A DNA stretch of 64,000 nucleotides from Paenibacillus_AP thailandensis (GCF_042685365.1 NZ_JBHUMY010000016.1:186001-250000); one strand, 5' to 3'; positions 49,527 through 58,784 are shown, numbered from the stretch's first letter. A program made the numbers and translations. The notes: generated by a model from the letters alone, not told the origin.

Positions 49527-50393
49527 CTATCCTTTAACCGCCGGGTTGGCCAACATGCGCAGTCCGCCGCCGATTCGGCAGCCGACCGTGTCGCCGTCGC
49601 GCAGCACGACCGCTCCCGGCGTCCCGGTCAGAATAACGTCGCCGGGCAGCAGCGTCATCACCCGCGAATGAAACGCGACGATATACGCCGGCCGGTAGCG
49701 CATATTGGACACCGTGTCGGCGCAGCTCAGCTCTCCGTTATGCCATGTTTCGACCCTGATCTCCGACGCGTCGCCGGCCTCGTCTGTCGTCAGCAGCTCC
49801 GAACCGAAGCTGAAGAACGTGTCGAAGCTTTTGGCTCTGGTCAGAAAACGCTGATTTTTCGCATGGATGTCGGCGGCGGTCACGTCGATCGAAGCCGCAT
49901 AGCCCGCGATGCATCCGAGCGCCTCGTCCTCTCCGACGTTCCGGCATGCCTTGCCGATCACGATGGCAAGCTCCGCTTCCGCCGTCACCTGCTTCGATTG
50001 CGGCGGCAGCACGATGTCGTCGCCGGGCCCGATGAGCGCCGTATCGGGCTTCATGAAGCCGACCGGCTCCGAATCCTCGGGCATGGCCGCAAGCTCTGCG
50101 GGATCCTTCGCGTAATTCATGCCGATGCCCCATATTTTGCGCGGATGCCGGTAAAGGGGGGCCGCTTTCGCGTCCGCCTCGGGCACGCCCCCAAGCTGTT
50201 CCGCGATGCGGTTCCCGCCGCCGTTGTACCACCCGGTCAGCTCGTCCAGCCGTCCGCTTGCGATAAGCGCAAACATGTCCGTGCTCCAATCGGTCCCTTG
50301 GGCACGGTTGATCGCCGCTACCGGCACATAGCCTCCGGACGCCGCTACGGCCGCTTGTTCCTTCCCTTCGAAGACTATCGTCGCCAGCCTCAT
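49527..50393 (-). CDS. fumarylacetoacetate hydrolase family protein
   Basis: FAH-fold enzyme of 288 residues. The metal site is shown by GIGMNYAKDPAE, the acidic EAELAIVIGKACRNV and the later GDVILTGTPGAVVL. Members hydrolyse acylpyruvates, decarboxylate oxaloacetate or hydrate 2-oxo-enoates. The start at 50393 (MRLATIVFEGKEQ) is typical; the frame runs much further up as a shadow over the creatininase gene. It starts 17 bases after the creatininase stop and 65 bases before the next gene, consistent with one transcript. Confidence 0.88.
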   Translation of the reverse strand: MRLATIVFEGKEQAAVAASGGYVPVAAINRAQGTDWSTDMFALIASGRLDELTGWYNGGGNRIAEQLGGVPEADAKAAPLYRHPRKIWGIGMNYAKDPAELAAMPEDSEPVGFMKPDTALIGPGDDIVLPPQSKQVTAEAELAIVIGKACRNVGEDEALGCIAGYAASIDVTAADIHAKNQRFLTRAKSFDTFFSFGSELLTTDEAGDASEIRVETWHNGELSCADTVSNMRYRPAYIVAFHSRVMTLLPGDVILTGTPGAVVLRDGDTVGCRIGGGLRMLANPAVKG

Positions 50394-50410
50394 CCCTTTA
50401 GACCGCCTTT

Positions 50411-51226
50411 CTATTTGTTGTGCTTCACGAATTCGTCGATTTCGAAACGGCTCAGCTCTGCGAACGCCTTCGCCAGAATGTCCGTCACCCGTTCTTGAAT
50501 GATCTTTCCTTTCTCCGCGGTTGCGGCCGTCGCGTCGCCGAGAATGCCGCTGGCCGAAACGTCGTTCATTTTCCAGGCGAAGCGGATTTTGCTCTCCAGC
50601 GTCAAATAGTCGAACCGTTCCATCCCCGGCATCTCCTTGACGCGGTATTCCTCCTGCACCCAATCCGGCTTCAGATGCATGACGACCGACGTTTCGTAGT
50701 CGCCGCCATGGATGCCGAACTCCAGCTCCTCCGCCGGCATCAGGTCCGAAGCGACGTTCAAGCTCGAGGGCGCCAAATAAAAGACCATCATCCCCGACGA
50801 AATCCGGATTTCGCGCGCGATCACGTTGAGCAGGTCCATATTGCCGCCGTGCGTGTTGAACAGCAGCAGACGGCGGAAGCCGCTGGCCTTCAAGCTGCTT
50901 GCGATATCCGTCACCAGTCCGGCCAGCGTCGAAGCCGACAGCGATATCGTGCCCGGGATGCCGATATGCTCGTTGCTTTTGCCGTAAGAGATCGGCGGGA
51001 GCACCCAGATTTGCTCGTCCGGCCCGACCTTTTCCATCGCTTCGGTCAACGTCGCTTCGCCGATCAGCGCGTCCGTCATGACCGGCATATGGTCGCCGTG
51101 CTGCTCGACGGCTCCGATGCTCAAGATGACAAGCGCGTTCTCCTTCGGAAGCTCGGCCACCTGCTTTCTAGTCAAACGGGGAAGAAATTTTTCTTCCCAA
51201 GCTTTTCCTTCATATCTTGTAAACAT
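50411..51226 (-). CDS. creatininase family amidohydrolase
   Basis: Enzyme of 271 residues in the creatinine amidohydrolase family (also MftE, FAPy deformylase ArfB). Metal-binding motifs are IGAVEQHGDHMPVMTD, LFNTHGGNMDLL and FGIHGGDYETSVVMH. These enzymes open cyclic amides or remove formyl or peptide groups. AGGAGGAG precedes the ATG. Neighbouring amidase, FAH and cytosine-deaminase-like genes suggest a role in breaking C-N bonds of one compound. True creatininase function is only one option. Confidence 0.88.
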   Translation of the reverse strand: MFTRYEGKAWEEKFLPRLTRKQVAELPKENALVILSIGAVEQHGDHMPVMTDALIGEATLTEAMEKVGPDEQIWVLPPISYGKSNEHIGIPGTISLSASTLAGLVTDIASSLKASGFRRLLLFNTHGGNMDLLNVIAREIRISSGMMVFYLAPSSLNVASDLMPAEELEFGIHGGDYETSVVMHLKPDWVQEEYRVKEMPGMERFDYLTLESKIRFAWKMNDVSASGILGDATAATAEKGKIIQERVTDILAKAFAELSRFEIDEFVKHNK

Positions 51227-51250
51227 GATGGCACTCCTCCTGACGGAACT

Positions 51251-52456
51251 TTAGTTCCGGTTCTGTAATAAAGCTTCCGCATGCTGTCCGGCCCAGCTTT
51301 CCACGAAGCGGAGCAGCTTCGAATCCTGGCCCGCGCCCGCGATAACGGATAAGCCGACCGGCGCTCCTTCCGACACGGCGGCCGGAATGCTGATTTGCGG
51401 CAGCCCCGACAAACCGGCGATGCACGACAGCTTCATCGTGCGGGAACGCCGCTCTTCGTTTTCTGTGCCGCTGATGTCGCGGCGCGGCGGAGAGCCCGGA
51501 ATCGTCGGCAGCACCATCAGCCCGTCCTCGCCGAGCAGCTCCCGCAGCCTGGCGCGGATATCCCGCCACAGCCGCAGCTCCCCTTCCGACTCGCCGCGCT
51601 TCAGCGTGCGGGTCCAATCGAACCGGTCCGCGATGCTCGGCTCGAACACGGGGCTTTCCTTCGTAATCCAATCGCCGTGGTTTTCCCATATTTCAATGCC
51701 TTGAATAATCCGAAAAACGCGCATCCACTCGTCCAGCCCTTCCGGCGCGATCGAAACTTCGCTTGTTTCGGGCAGACGCTCCGACAGATGAGGGAGAAAC
51801 GGCTTCAGCTTATCCGCGCAAGCGGGCTCCGCCATCGCCCATGCCTCCGCGGGCAGCAGCAGCCTCCGAAACGAGGCGTCATGCCGCTCCTCCTCCCGCT
51901 CCAGCAGCGCCTCCCCTACGCGCCTAAGCGTCGCGGCGTCGCCCGCCATCCAGCCGACGGTGTCGAAGCTTGGCGCAAGCGGAATCAAGCCGTCCGCCGA
52001 GACGGCCCCGTGCGTCGGACGCATGCCGTAAATGCCGCAGTAGGCGGACGGGACGCGGACGGAGCCTCCGGTGTCCGTTCCGATCGCGAAATCGGCAAGC
52101 CCTGCCGCGACGGCAACCGCCGAGCCGCTTGAAGAGCCGCCGGGCAGCCGGTCCGGCGCTTTCGGATTGATCGGCGTCCCGTAATGATAATTTTGTCCGT
52201 TCAAGCTGTACATCAGCTCGTCGGTATGCGTCATCCCGCGAAGCCTGGCGCCTTCGGCCAGCAGCTTGTTCACGACGGCGGCGTTCCTCTCCGACGGCCC
52301 GTGCGTCCGCAGCCAGTCCGGATTGCCGGCTCCGGAGACGTGGCCTTTGACCGCGAATACGTCCTTCAGTCCAAACGACAGCCCGTTCAGAACCCCGTCG
52401 CCCGTGGCTTCCAATTGTATATCTTCACGAAAAAAAGCATTCCACGAGTCGTTCAT
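51251..52456 (-). CDS. amidase (amidase signature family)
   Basis: Ser-Ser-Lys amidase of 401 residues. The catalytic Lys is in LSFGLKDVFAVKG (about residue 31), and the signature LPGGSSSGSAVAVAAGLADF with GTDTGGSVRVPSAYCG holds both serines. AS enzymes hydrolyse amides, ureido groups or carbamates (allophanate, biuret, aryl amides). The shorter start at 52456 follows GGGAGGATTTTTCGC. It lies in the middle of the operon, 24 bases before the creatininase gene. Confidence 0.92.
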   Translation of the reverse strand: MNDSWNAFFREDIQLEATGDGVLNGLSFGLKDVFAVKGHVSGAGNPDWLRTHGPSERNAAVVNKLLAEGARLRGMTHTDELMYSLNGQNYHYGTPINPKAPDRLPGGSSSGSAVAVAAGLADFAIGTDTGGSVRVPSAYCGIYGMRPTHGAVSADGLIPLAPSFDTVGWMAGDAATLRRVGEALLEREEERHDASFRRLLLPAEAWAMAEPACADKLKPFLPHLSERLPETSEVSIAPEGLDEWMRVFRIIQGIEIWENHGDWITKESPVFEPSIADRFDWTRTLKRGESEGELRLWRDIRARLRELLGEDGLMVLPTIPGSPPRRDISGTENEERRSRTMKLSCIAGLSGLPQISIPAAVSEGAPVGLSVIAGAGQDSKLLRFVESWAGQHAEALLQNRN

Positions 52457-52513
52457 TGCGAAAAATCCTCCCATTCGGCCGCATCCGGCCTTCGCTTTGG
52501 ATTGGGCTGCCGC

Positions 52514-52942
52514 CTAAGACAACGCCGCTCTCAATACCGCCAAATCCTCTTCGTCCAAGCTTGCCTTCGGCCCGGACTTGATCAGGTCGGAAAATTTCTC
52601 GTCCGGAATCATCGTCGTCAGCGTATAAAGGCGTTCGTTGCCGGTATTGATAATATCGTGATGATTGCCCGGCGGAACGATAACGAACGAGCCTTGCTTC
52701 AGCGGCGTCTCGAAGTCGCCGACCTTGGCGAGTCCGGTTCCTTTCAGCACGTAAAAATATTCGGATGCCTCCTTATGCTCGTTGGAAGGCGTCCGGCCGC
52801 CGACGTCGAAAATTTCGACGAACGACGTAAACGGCACCTCCGTGCGGTCGCACAGCAGAACGAACTTGTTCGTGTCCTTCGCCGAAATTTTATAAACCGG
52901 GCAATCCTCGAAATTGCCGTATTTCAAGCCTGGAATATTCAT
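52514..52942 (-). CDS. cupin-domain protein
   Basis: Single-domain cupin of 142 residues. The two cupin motifs are visible as GGRTPSNEHKEASEYFYVLKGTG (first, with His and Glu ligands) and GSFVIVPPGNHHDIINTGNE (second, with His), so it probably binds a metal. It might be a dioxygenase, isomerase or small-molecule sensor. AAAGGATGAGC precedes the ATG. It sits between the RutB-like and amidase genes. Confidence 0.88.
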   Translation of the reverse strand: MNIPGLKYGNFEDCPVYKISAKDTNKFVLLCDRTEVPFTSFVEIFDVGGRTPSNEHKEASEYFYVLKGTGLAKVGDFETPLKQGSFVIVPPGNHHDIINTGNERLYTLTTMIPDEKFSDLIKSGPKASLDEEDLAVLRAALS

Positions 52943-53009
52943 CGCAGCTCATCCTTTCTCCATTTTAAATGAAAGAGACGCGCTCGCCGCGTTCTGCGGA
53001 CGATCCGCG

Positions 53010-53795
53010 TTAAGCTTCACCGGCGCCGCAGGGCTTGCTTAACGAATCGAGCAGCCTCTCCGAGCGCGAAACGAAGCCGTAGCATTGCTTAATGTTATAA
53101 ATGGCCGCGTCGGCGCAATACGAAGGCGAGTTCGTCGCCGCGCAATCCTCGAGCAGAATGGCGTCGTAGCCGGAATTGACGGCGTCCTGCAGCGTCGCCA
53201 TGACGCATTGGTCCAGATTGACGCCCGCGAACAGCAAGGTACGGATATTCATATTCCGCAGCACGCTGTCCAGATGCGTATCCCAGAAGCCGCTCATCCG
53301 GTACTTGTCAACGTATATGTCGCCCGGCTCCCGGCGCAGCTCGTCGACGACGGCCGCTCCCCAGCTTCCTTTCTCCAGGACGCGGGAACCGTTCTCCGGC
53401 AGCGGATCGCCGATGCCTCTTCCTTCGCCGTCTCCGTTATAAACGTGCAGGACGGACGGGCTTACGTTCAGCCGGTCGGGCCGGTTGCCCCAATTGAGCC
53501 AAACGACCGGAACCCCGTGCGCCCGCAAAGCGGGAAGCAGCCGGTTAAGCGGCTCGATCGGCTTCCGCAGTACGGCATAGTCCCCGCCGATATAATCGAC
53601 CCAGCCGCCTTTGCTGCAAAAATCGTTTTGCATATCGACGACGATAATAGCCGTATCGTTCAGCTCGAACGTCAGCCGCTGCGGCTCCGCCTCGATCGTC
53701 ACCGGGACCGGCTCGGCGGCTCTTCGCCGCAAATCCACCGCTTCCCGCGAGACAGTCCAGAAGTTCTTCCGATTGCCTAACCGATGCACGTCCAT
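53010..53795 (-). CDS. isochorismatase-fold cysteine hydrolase (RutB/BiuH-like)
   Basis: Hydrolase of 261 residues. The catalytic triad is visible: Asp in IIVVDMQNDFCSKGG, Lys in VLEKGSWGAAVVDEL, and Cys in GVNLDQCVMATLQDAV. The middle segment PGDIYVDKYRMSGFWDTHLD strongly recalls RutB, the ureidoacrylate/peroxyureidoacrylate amidohydrolase, and biuret hydrolase. This favours a ureido or carbamoyl substrate. The N-terminal 60 residues are an extra extension. The ATG at 53795 begins 11 bases after the CocE-type gene stop; the ribosome site (GAAGAAAG) is weak, so translation may be coupled. Confidence 0.87.
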   Translation of the reverse strand: MDVHRLGNRKNFWTVSREAVDLRRRAAEPVPVTIEAEPQRLTFELNDTAIIVVDMQNDFCSKGGWVDYIGGDYAVLRKPIEPLNRLLPALRAHGVPVVWLNWGNRPDRLNVSPSVLHVYNGDGEGRGIGDPLPENGSRVLEKGSWGAAVVDELRREPGDIYVDKYRMSGFWDTHLDSVLRNMNIRTLLFAGVNLDQCVMATLQDAVNSGYDAILLEDCAATNSPSYCADAAIYNIKQCYGFVSRSERLLDSLSKPCGAGEA

Positions 53796-53806
53796 CCCTT
53801 CTTTCT

Positions 53807-55513
53807 TCAACTGATATGCGGATCCCGCCGAACCGGCAGCTCCAGCCACGAAGGACGGCCGCCGTCGCTGGCGACCGCTACGGCCGCGATCTTCAGTCCG
53901 TCTTCGCCCGCGCCATGCTTATCGGCTTCGCCGCCGTTCGGATGCCGGACGAAAAGCGGAAACGCGCTGCCCGTCAGCTCGAGCCGGACCCGCGTGCCGG
54001 GCGCAAGCGCCGCCGCAACCGGACGCATCGTGATTTCGGCATACTCCCATTCGCCTTCGCAGCCTTCGCTGCTTTCGCCGGTTGCTCCGCCGATATCCGT
54101 CCGTCCGACGCTAAGGAATCTGGCCGTGCCGTCCGGCAGCAGCGCCGTCAGCGTGGCGACGAGATCGGTTGGCCCGGCCAGCGATTGGACGCGGGCTTTC
54201 ACCTTCGGCGAGCCGGCCAAGCGCAGCGTCTCGGCGAGCTCGCGGCTCGTGTAAACCAATATTTCGTAACGGTCCTGAACCGGACTCCGGTCGACCGGCA
54301 GAAACGAATCGGTGCGCATCGGCAGCCGGGCATCGTAAACGAATACGTCCGGGACGGCCTCGCCGTCGATGTCCGCGGCGGCCTCCTTCAGCCTTCCGCC
54401 TCCCAGCGCGCCGCCCGCCGGCTTCTCCGAGCCGGACAAATACAATCTGCACTCCCCCGGGGCAAGCTCGGAAGGGAACGAATCGGCCGTAACCCATTCC
54501 CCGCTGTATTGCTCGTAATATTTCACCTTCGGCTCGGCGGCCTGATCGGCCGTCCGGTCGTCCTTCAACCAATAATCGAACCAACGGAGCTGCTCCAGAT
54601 GAACGTTGCCGTCGGCGTCCGGGCCGTGATCGACGCCTCCCGCTTTCCGTCCCCAAGGAATATGCGCCCAAGGACCGACGATAAGGCGGTGAAGCATGCC
54701 TTCCTTAGCCGGTGCCGACTGCAGCGCTTCAAACGAGCGGATCGTTCCCATCAGATACGTGTCGTACCACCCGCCGATATGCAGCGCAGGAACCGGATGC
54801 TCGAGAAACTTTGCCGTCCAGTCGCGTTCCTTCCAATAGTCGTCGTATTCCGTATGCTCGCACCATTCGTAATAAGCCGGGAAATACTTCTCCAGCACCG
54901 GATGCTTATCCAGAACCGGAACATGGAACAACCGGTCCTCCGGATGGCGCATCGTTTGGCTGCACAGCTCGACCGCCGCCGTGTCTCCCGCCCGCATCGC
55001 GGTATCGCGCGCAAGCTGGAACGCCCATGGCAGCTTGTCGCCGATGGAGAAGCTGCCGAAAGGATAAAACGAGCCGTGGTACAGATCGGACGGACACATG
55101 CTCGGGGCGATCGCCTTCAGAGAAGGCGGCGCCAGCGAGGCGGCCGCCCACTGCGTCAGCCCCTGGTAGGAAAATCCGTACATGCCGACCCGGCCGTTCG
55201 ACCGCGGCAGCGCGGCCGCCCATTCCACCGCGTCGTAGCCGTCCTCCGCTTCTTGAACGAACGGGATAAATTCGCCTTCCGAATCTCCCCGTCCTCTGAC
55301 ATCCTGAATGACGACAATATAACCGTGCCGCGCATACCAAAGCGGATGCGCATGGCTTACCGTCGAAGCGATCATCCGGCCGTAAGGCTGCCGCATCAGT
55401 AGAACGGGATAAGTCCCCTCCCCAACCGGCATATAAATATCGCTGTATAAAGTCACTCCGTCCCGCATAACGCACGGGACGCCTCTCTCTACGATCGCAT
55501 CTCCAAACCTCAT
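53807..55513 (-). CDS. CocE/NonD family hydrolase (X-Pro dipeptidyl-peptidase-like)
   Basis: Alpha/beta hydrolase of 568 residues with the CocE layout. The catalytic Ser is in VGMYGFSYQGLTQW, Asp in LHIGGWYDTYLMG, and His in IVGPWAHIPWG. The C-terminal jelly-roll (about 350-568) is of the X-Pro dipeptidyl-peptidase type, and the N terminus CVMRDGVTLYSDIYMP is canonical. Members cleave esters, amides or acyl-amino acids, including cocaine and cephalosporin side chains. No signal peptide, so cytosolic. GGGAGGAACGG precedes the ATG. It follows the FAD oxidase gene by 41 bases. Confidence 0.92.
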   Translation of the reverse strand: MRFGDAIVERGVPCVMRDGVTLYSDIYMPVGEGTYPVLLMRQPYGRMIASTVSHAHPLWYARHGYIVVIQDVRGRGDSEGEFIPFVQEAEDGYDAVEWAAALPRSNGRVGMYGFSYQGLTQWAAASLAPPSLKAIAPSMCPSDLYHGSFYPFGSFSIGDKLPWAFQLARDTAMRAGDTAAVELCSQTMRHPEDRLFHVPVLDKHPVLEKYFPAYYEWCEHTEYDDYWKERDWTAKFLEHPVPALHIGGWYDTYLMGTIRSFEALQSAPAKEGMLHRLIVGPWAHIPWGRKAGGVDHGPDADGNVHLEQLRWFDYWLKDDRTADQAAEPKVKYYEQYSGEWVTADSFPSELAPGECRLYLSGSEKPAGGALGGGRLKEAAADIDGEAVPDVFVYDARLPMRTDSFLPVDRSPVQDRYEILVYTSRELAETLRLAGSPKVKARVQSLAGPTDLVATLTALLPDGTARFLSVGRTDIGGATGESSEGCEGEWEYAEITMRPVAAALAPGTRVRLELTGSAFPLFVRHPNGGEADKHGAGEDGLKIAAVAVASDGGRPSWLELPVRRDPHIS

Positions 55514-55554
55514 AAACCGTTCCTCCCGCCAATCGCCGCCTCGGCCGTTAATCC

Positions 55555-56883
55555 TTATATTTGCGAATATGCCTTCAGCTTCAGTTGATTCAGCAGCAGG
55601 TAAGGATCGTTCTCCCGCTTGAGCTCCCATAGCTTCCGGCGGGTATACGACCGCCCGCCGTCCTCCAAATCCCAGGTGTGCGGATTGCTTACCGGCGCCC
55701 CGATTTCGTCGTAGCGGGCGATGATGGCATTCAGCCGTTCGTCCGACTCGTAACGGAGCAGCGGAAGTCCGGCGATGCGCAGTTTGCCCGCCTGTTTGTT
55801 GAACTCGAGATGCTGCATGACTTCCGGAAATTCCCGCTTGATCAGAGCCATCTCTTCGAACACCGTATCCCAATTATGGGTCGTTTGCAGGTAGGTCAAG
55901 CTCGTATCGGCCTTACGGGCCCATAACGTCGTATGATTCCACGTAAAATCCGAAACCCCGATCCCTTTCCGGTATTTGTCCGCCGTCACCCGGCGCTCCA
56001 CACGGCCGTTCCGTGCCGCGGCCAACGCAAGCAAAGCGTCTTCGCCTCTTTCGTCCACCTCGAGCAGGGCGGCTGCCCGGTCATGCGGCAGCTTAAGCGC
56101 TTTGAAATATTGCGCGATCGGCGCCTCGTGCACGGACACGAGACGTTTCTTGACCGAATCGTCCTGCGCAAGCTCCATGCCGAAACGGACAGCGTTCTCC
56201 CAATCCTCGAACGTAATGGCCCACTGCATGTATTCCACGCGCGGAGCAAGCTTGATGCGCAGCTCCGAGATAATGCCCACGACGCCGTACGTATGCAGAT
56301 ACGGACGAATTTCGTCCCCCGCCAGCTTAAACGTTTGCGGCGGGGATTCGATTGTTTTAACCGTAATCTCCTCCACGAAGCCGTCCCAGATCGTGCCCCA
56401 CGTAATCGAGCCGATCCCTCCGAAGCCGCCGCTTATAAAACCGCCGATGGACGCCGTATGGAACGTCGACGGCATAATCAGCACTTCTTGGCCTTGCTCC
56501 CTTGCGGCTTCGTCGATTTTGCCGAGCCGGGCGCCCGGCTCGACGACCGCGTAGCCGTCTCCGATCTCGAGCACCCGGTTCATGTTCGCCAGGTTCAATA
56601 CGGCGCCCCCCGTAAGCGGCACCGCTTGCCCGTAATTGCCCGTGCCGTTGCCGCGCACGGTGACCGGAACCCGCTCATCGGTCAATATCGACAACGCGAG
56701 ATCCAGCTCCTCCTCGCTGCGGGGCGACACGATGCACTCGGCCGCCTTGTCCTTCAGCTCCCGCGACAGGACGGGGGAGAAATGGTGGTAATCCATCGAA
56801 TATTTCGCAAGCGAAGGCTCATCCCATAGCAAGCATGCCGGGTCAAGCCGCTCGGCCAGCCTTGCTTTCCAATTGCCGGTCAT
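55555..56883 (-). CDS. FAD-linked oxidase (GlcD/VAO family)
   Basis: Flavoenzyme of 442 residues in the vanillyl-alcohol-oxidase/PCMH family. The FAD-binding half has VPVTVRGNGTGNYGQAVPLT and IMPSTFHTASIGGFISGG, with further contacts in SITWGTIWDG. The C-terminal half determines the substrate and is not close to a known enzyme. It would oxidise a hydroxy acid or a C-N bond. GAGGAGGG precedes the start. It follows the ABC permease gene after a 174-base gap filled by tandem repeats, which may separate transcription or be read through. Confidence 0.9.
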   Translation of the reverse strand: MTGNWKARLAERLDPACLLWDEPSLAKYSMDYHHFSPVLSRELKDKAAECIVSPRSEEELDLALSILTDERVPVTVRGNGTGNYGQAVPLTGGAVLNLANMNRVLEIGDGYAVVEPGARLGKIDEAAREQGQEVLIMPSTFHTASIGGFISGGFGGIGSITWGTIWDGFVEEITVKTIESPPQTFKLAGDEIRPYLHTYGVVGIISELRIKLAPRVEYMQWAITFEDWENAVRFGMELAQDDSVKKRLVSVHEAPIAQYFKALKLPHDRAAALLEVDERGEDALLALAAARNGRVERRVTADKYRKGIGVSDFTWNHTTLWARKADTSLTYLQTTHNWDTVFEEMALIKREFPEVMQHLEFNKQAGKLRIAGLPLLRYESDERLNAIIARYDEIGAPVSNPHTWDLEDGGRSYTRRKLWELKRENDPYLLLNQLKLKAYSQI

Positions 56884-56901
56884 ACAATTCCCTCCTCAAA
56901 C

Positions 56902-57056
56902 GTTTTGCGGCTGCTTGAACCGCATCGTGGATTTGAGCAAAACGTCGCTTCGGAAGCGTCCGCTCCGTTTTGCGGCTGCTTGAACCGCATCGTGGATTTG
57001 AGCAAAACGCCGCTTCGGAAGCGTTCGCTCCATTTTGCAGCCGGTTGAAACCGCCC
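56902..57056. repeat. 65-bp tandem repeat, about 2.4 copies
   Basis: Units begin at 56902, 56967 and (partial, diverged) 57032. Copies 1 and 2 differ at only a few positions. Each unit contains the dyads GTTTTGC...GCAAAAC and CGCTTC-G-GAAGCG. It lies between the permease and FAD-oxidase genes and is not convincingly coding in any frame. I suspect a dispersed intergenic element of this genus. Confidence 0.85.
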
Positions 57057-57057
57057 C

Positions 57058-57912
57058 CTAATTCCGCATCTCCGACTCGTGCCAGGAGCTGAGCAGCCAC
57101 TTGGAAAGCTGGTTGATCAGCAGGAAAAACACGATGCCGAGCACGGCCGCCGACAAGCCGCAAGCGAACAGATAAGCCGTTTGAAGCCTTGTCGAAGCGA
57201 TCGTAATCGCATAGCCTAACCCGCCTTTGCCGCCGCCGATGCCCGCGATATATTCGCCGACGATCGCGCCGATGACGGACATGGAACAAGAGATTTTAAG
57301 GCCGGCGACGATATAAGGCAGCGCCGCCGGAATGCGCAGGCGCATAATCGTTTGAAGCTTGGTGGCGTTATAGAGGTAGAACAGGTTTTTCATGTTTTGC
57401 TCGGTCGAGTTGAGGCCGATCAGCGTATTGGACAGAATCGGGAAAAAGCTGATCAAAAAGGAAATGATAACGATGGCGTTAAGGCCCGCTCCGAACCAAA
57501 TGACGATAATCGGAGCAACGGCGACGATCGGGATCGTCTGAAGAATGATGGCGTAAGGATACATGCTTTTTTCGACCAGCTTGTTCATGGCCAGCAGAAT
57601 GGCCAGCAAAATGCCGAGCACCACGCTTGCCATAAATCCGATTACCGCCTCCGTCACCGTCGTGCCGACGGACACCATCAGATTGCTCCAGTTGTCGGCC
57701 GCAGCGGTCACGATATCGCTCGGCTTCGGCAAAATGTACGGCGCGATGCCAAGCAGCCTTACGATAAGCTCCCAGCCGCCGACGAATAAAATAAAGACGA
57801 CGATCGGAGGAAGCGCGTTTTTCAACGCGGAAGCCGCTGCGCCTCCCGTTTTCAGACTTTTCCGACTACGGTTAACGGCCGCCGCCGCGGATGGAACGAC
57901 TTGTTCCGTCAT
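57058..57912 (-). CDS. ABC transporter permease (NitT/TauT/SsuC type)
   Basis: Permease of 284 residues with about six spans. The cytosolic EAA loop is IPAALPYIVAGLKISCSMSVIGAIVGEYIAG, characteristic of the SsuC/TauC family that imports sulfonates, nitrate, thiamine precursors, riboflavin or pyrimidine precursors. The ATG at 57912 is nine bases from GGAAGGGG; a TTG three codons earlier is too close. It follows the ATPase gene by 33 bases. No solute-binding protein gene is present in the cluster. Confidence 0.92.
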   Translation of the reverse strand: MTEQVVPSAAAAVNRSRKSLKTGGAAASALKNALPPIVVFILFVGGWELIVRLLGIAPYILPKPSDIVTAAADNWSNLMVSVGTTVTEAVIGFMASVVLGILLAILLAMNKLVEKSMYPYAIILQTIPIVAVAPIIVIWFGAGLNAIVIISFLISFFPILSNTLIGLNSTEQNMKNLFYLYNATKLQTIMRLRIPAALPYIVAGLKISCSMSVIGAIVGEYIAGIGGGKGGLGYAITIASTRLQTAYLFACGLSAAVLGIVFFLLINQLSKWLLSSWHESEMRN

Positions 57913-57945
57913 GGATACCAATCCCCTTCCTGGTGAACCCCAGAT

Positions 57946-58755
57946 TTAATGTTTGAGCGCGCCGGACACGGCGCGTACGGAATCGCTGAAAGAATGCGAA
58001 GTCCGGAACACCTCATCCCTCGGAAAAGGATGCGGAATATCGATTATTTCGGCGATTTTGCCGGGTCTCGGCGTCATGACGACCACCCTCGTCGACAAAA
58101 ACACGGCTTCGAACACGTTATGGGTAATAAACAATACCGTCATCGACTTGTCCTTCTGCCATATGCCGAGCAATTCGTCCTGCAGCGTTTGCCGCGTAAT
58201 TTCGTCGAGCGCGCCGAACGGCTCATCCATGAGCAGCAGCTTCGGCCTCGAAATTAGCGCCCTTGCGATGGAAACGCGCATTTTCATGCCGCCGGACAGC
58301 TGCCGCGGAAGAACCTTCATATAATCCTTCAGCCCGACCAGCTCCAGAACGCGCGCTCCTTCCTCCATCCTCGTCTTCTTGGGCACGCCCCGCAGCTTCA
58401 GCGGCAGCGTGACGTTCTCGAGCAGGTTGGTCCACGGCAGAAGCGTATGCTCCTGGAACACGAACGCGATTTCGTTCTGCTTCCTCGCCTGGAAAGGCGT
58501 CGTGCCGAGCACGGACAAATCGCCTTCCGTATGGTTCGTCAGCCCCGTGATCATATTGAAGATCGTCGATTTCCCGCAGCCCGACGGCCCGACGAAGCAC
58601 AGAAACTCGCCTTCCGTCACCTCGAGATTCGCATTTTGAACCGCTATCGTCCCGTTTGGATACACCTTGCCGACGTTTTTCAGATCGACCAGCAGCTTGG
58701 CGCCGCCCGCGGCTTTGTCCGCCAGGTTTCGCTCGTTTGCCGTTAACATACTCAT
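57946..58755 (-). CDS. ABC transporter ATP-binding protein (SsuB/TauB type)
   Basis: Nucleotide-binding subunit of 269 residues. Walker A is GPSGCGKST, the Q-loop FVFQEHTLLPW, the signature LSGGMKMRVSIARAL and Walker B LLLMDEPFGALDEIT, with the switch His in LFITHNVFEAV. It would energise the adjacent permease. The ATG at 58755 follows GGTGGCGGAG. First gene of the long operon downstream of the dyad TGTCA-N7-TGACA at 58785-58801. Confidence 0.94.
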   Translation of the reverse strand: MSMLTANERNLADKAAGGAKLLVDLKNVGKVYPNGTIAVQNANLEVTEGEFLCFVGPSGCGKSTIFNMITGLTNHTEGDLSVLGTTPFQARKQNEIAFVFQEHTLLPWTNLLENVTLPLKLRGVPKKTRMEEGARVLELVGLKDYMKVLPRQLSGGMKMRVSIARALISRPKLLLMDEPFGALDEITRQTLQDELLGIWQKDKSMTVLFITHNVFEAVFLSTRVVVMTPRPGKIAEIIDIPHPFPRDEVFRTSHSFSDSVRAVSGALKH

Positions 58756-58784
58756 GGAGCTCCGCCACCTTTCGGGTTCATTGA

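Noticed and set aside
53816..55402. 528-codon plus-strand frame opposite the CocE-type gene
   Set aside because: Shadow; the minus-strand frame has the complete Ser-Asp-His triad.
56902..57056. Possible CRISPR array
   Set aside because: Repeats are directly adjacent 65-base units with no unique spacers and no cas genes.
56843..57289. Minus-strand frame running through the 65-bp repeats
   Set aside because: It spans the ends of two real genes in another frame; the protein only mirrors the DNA repeat.
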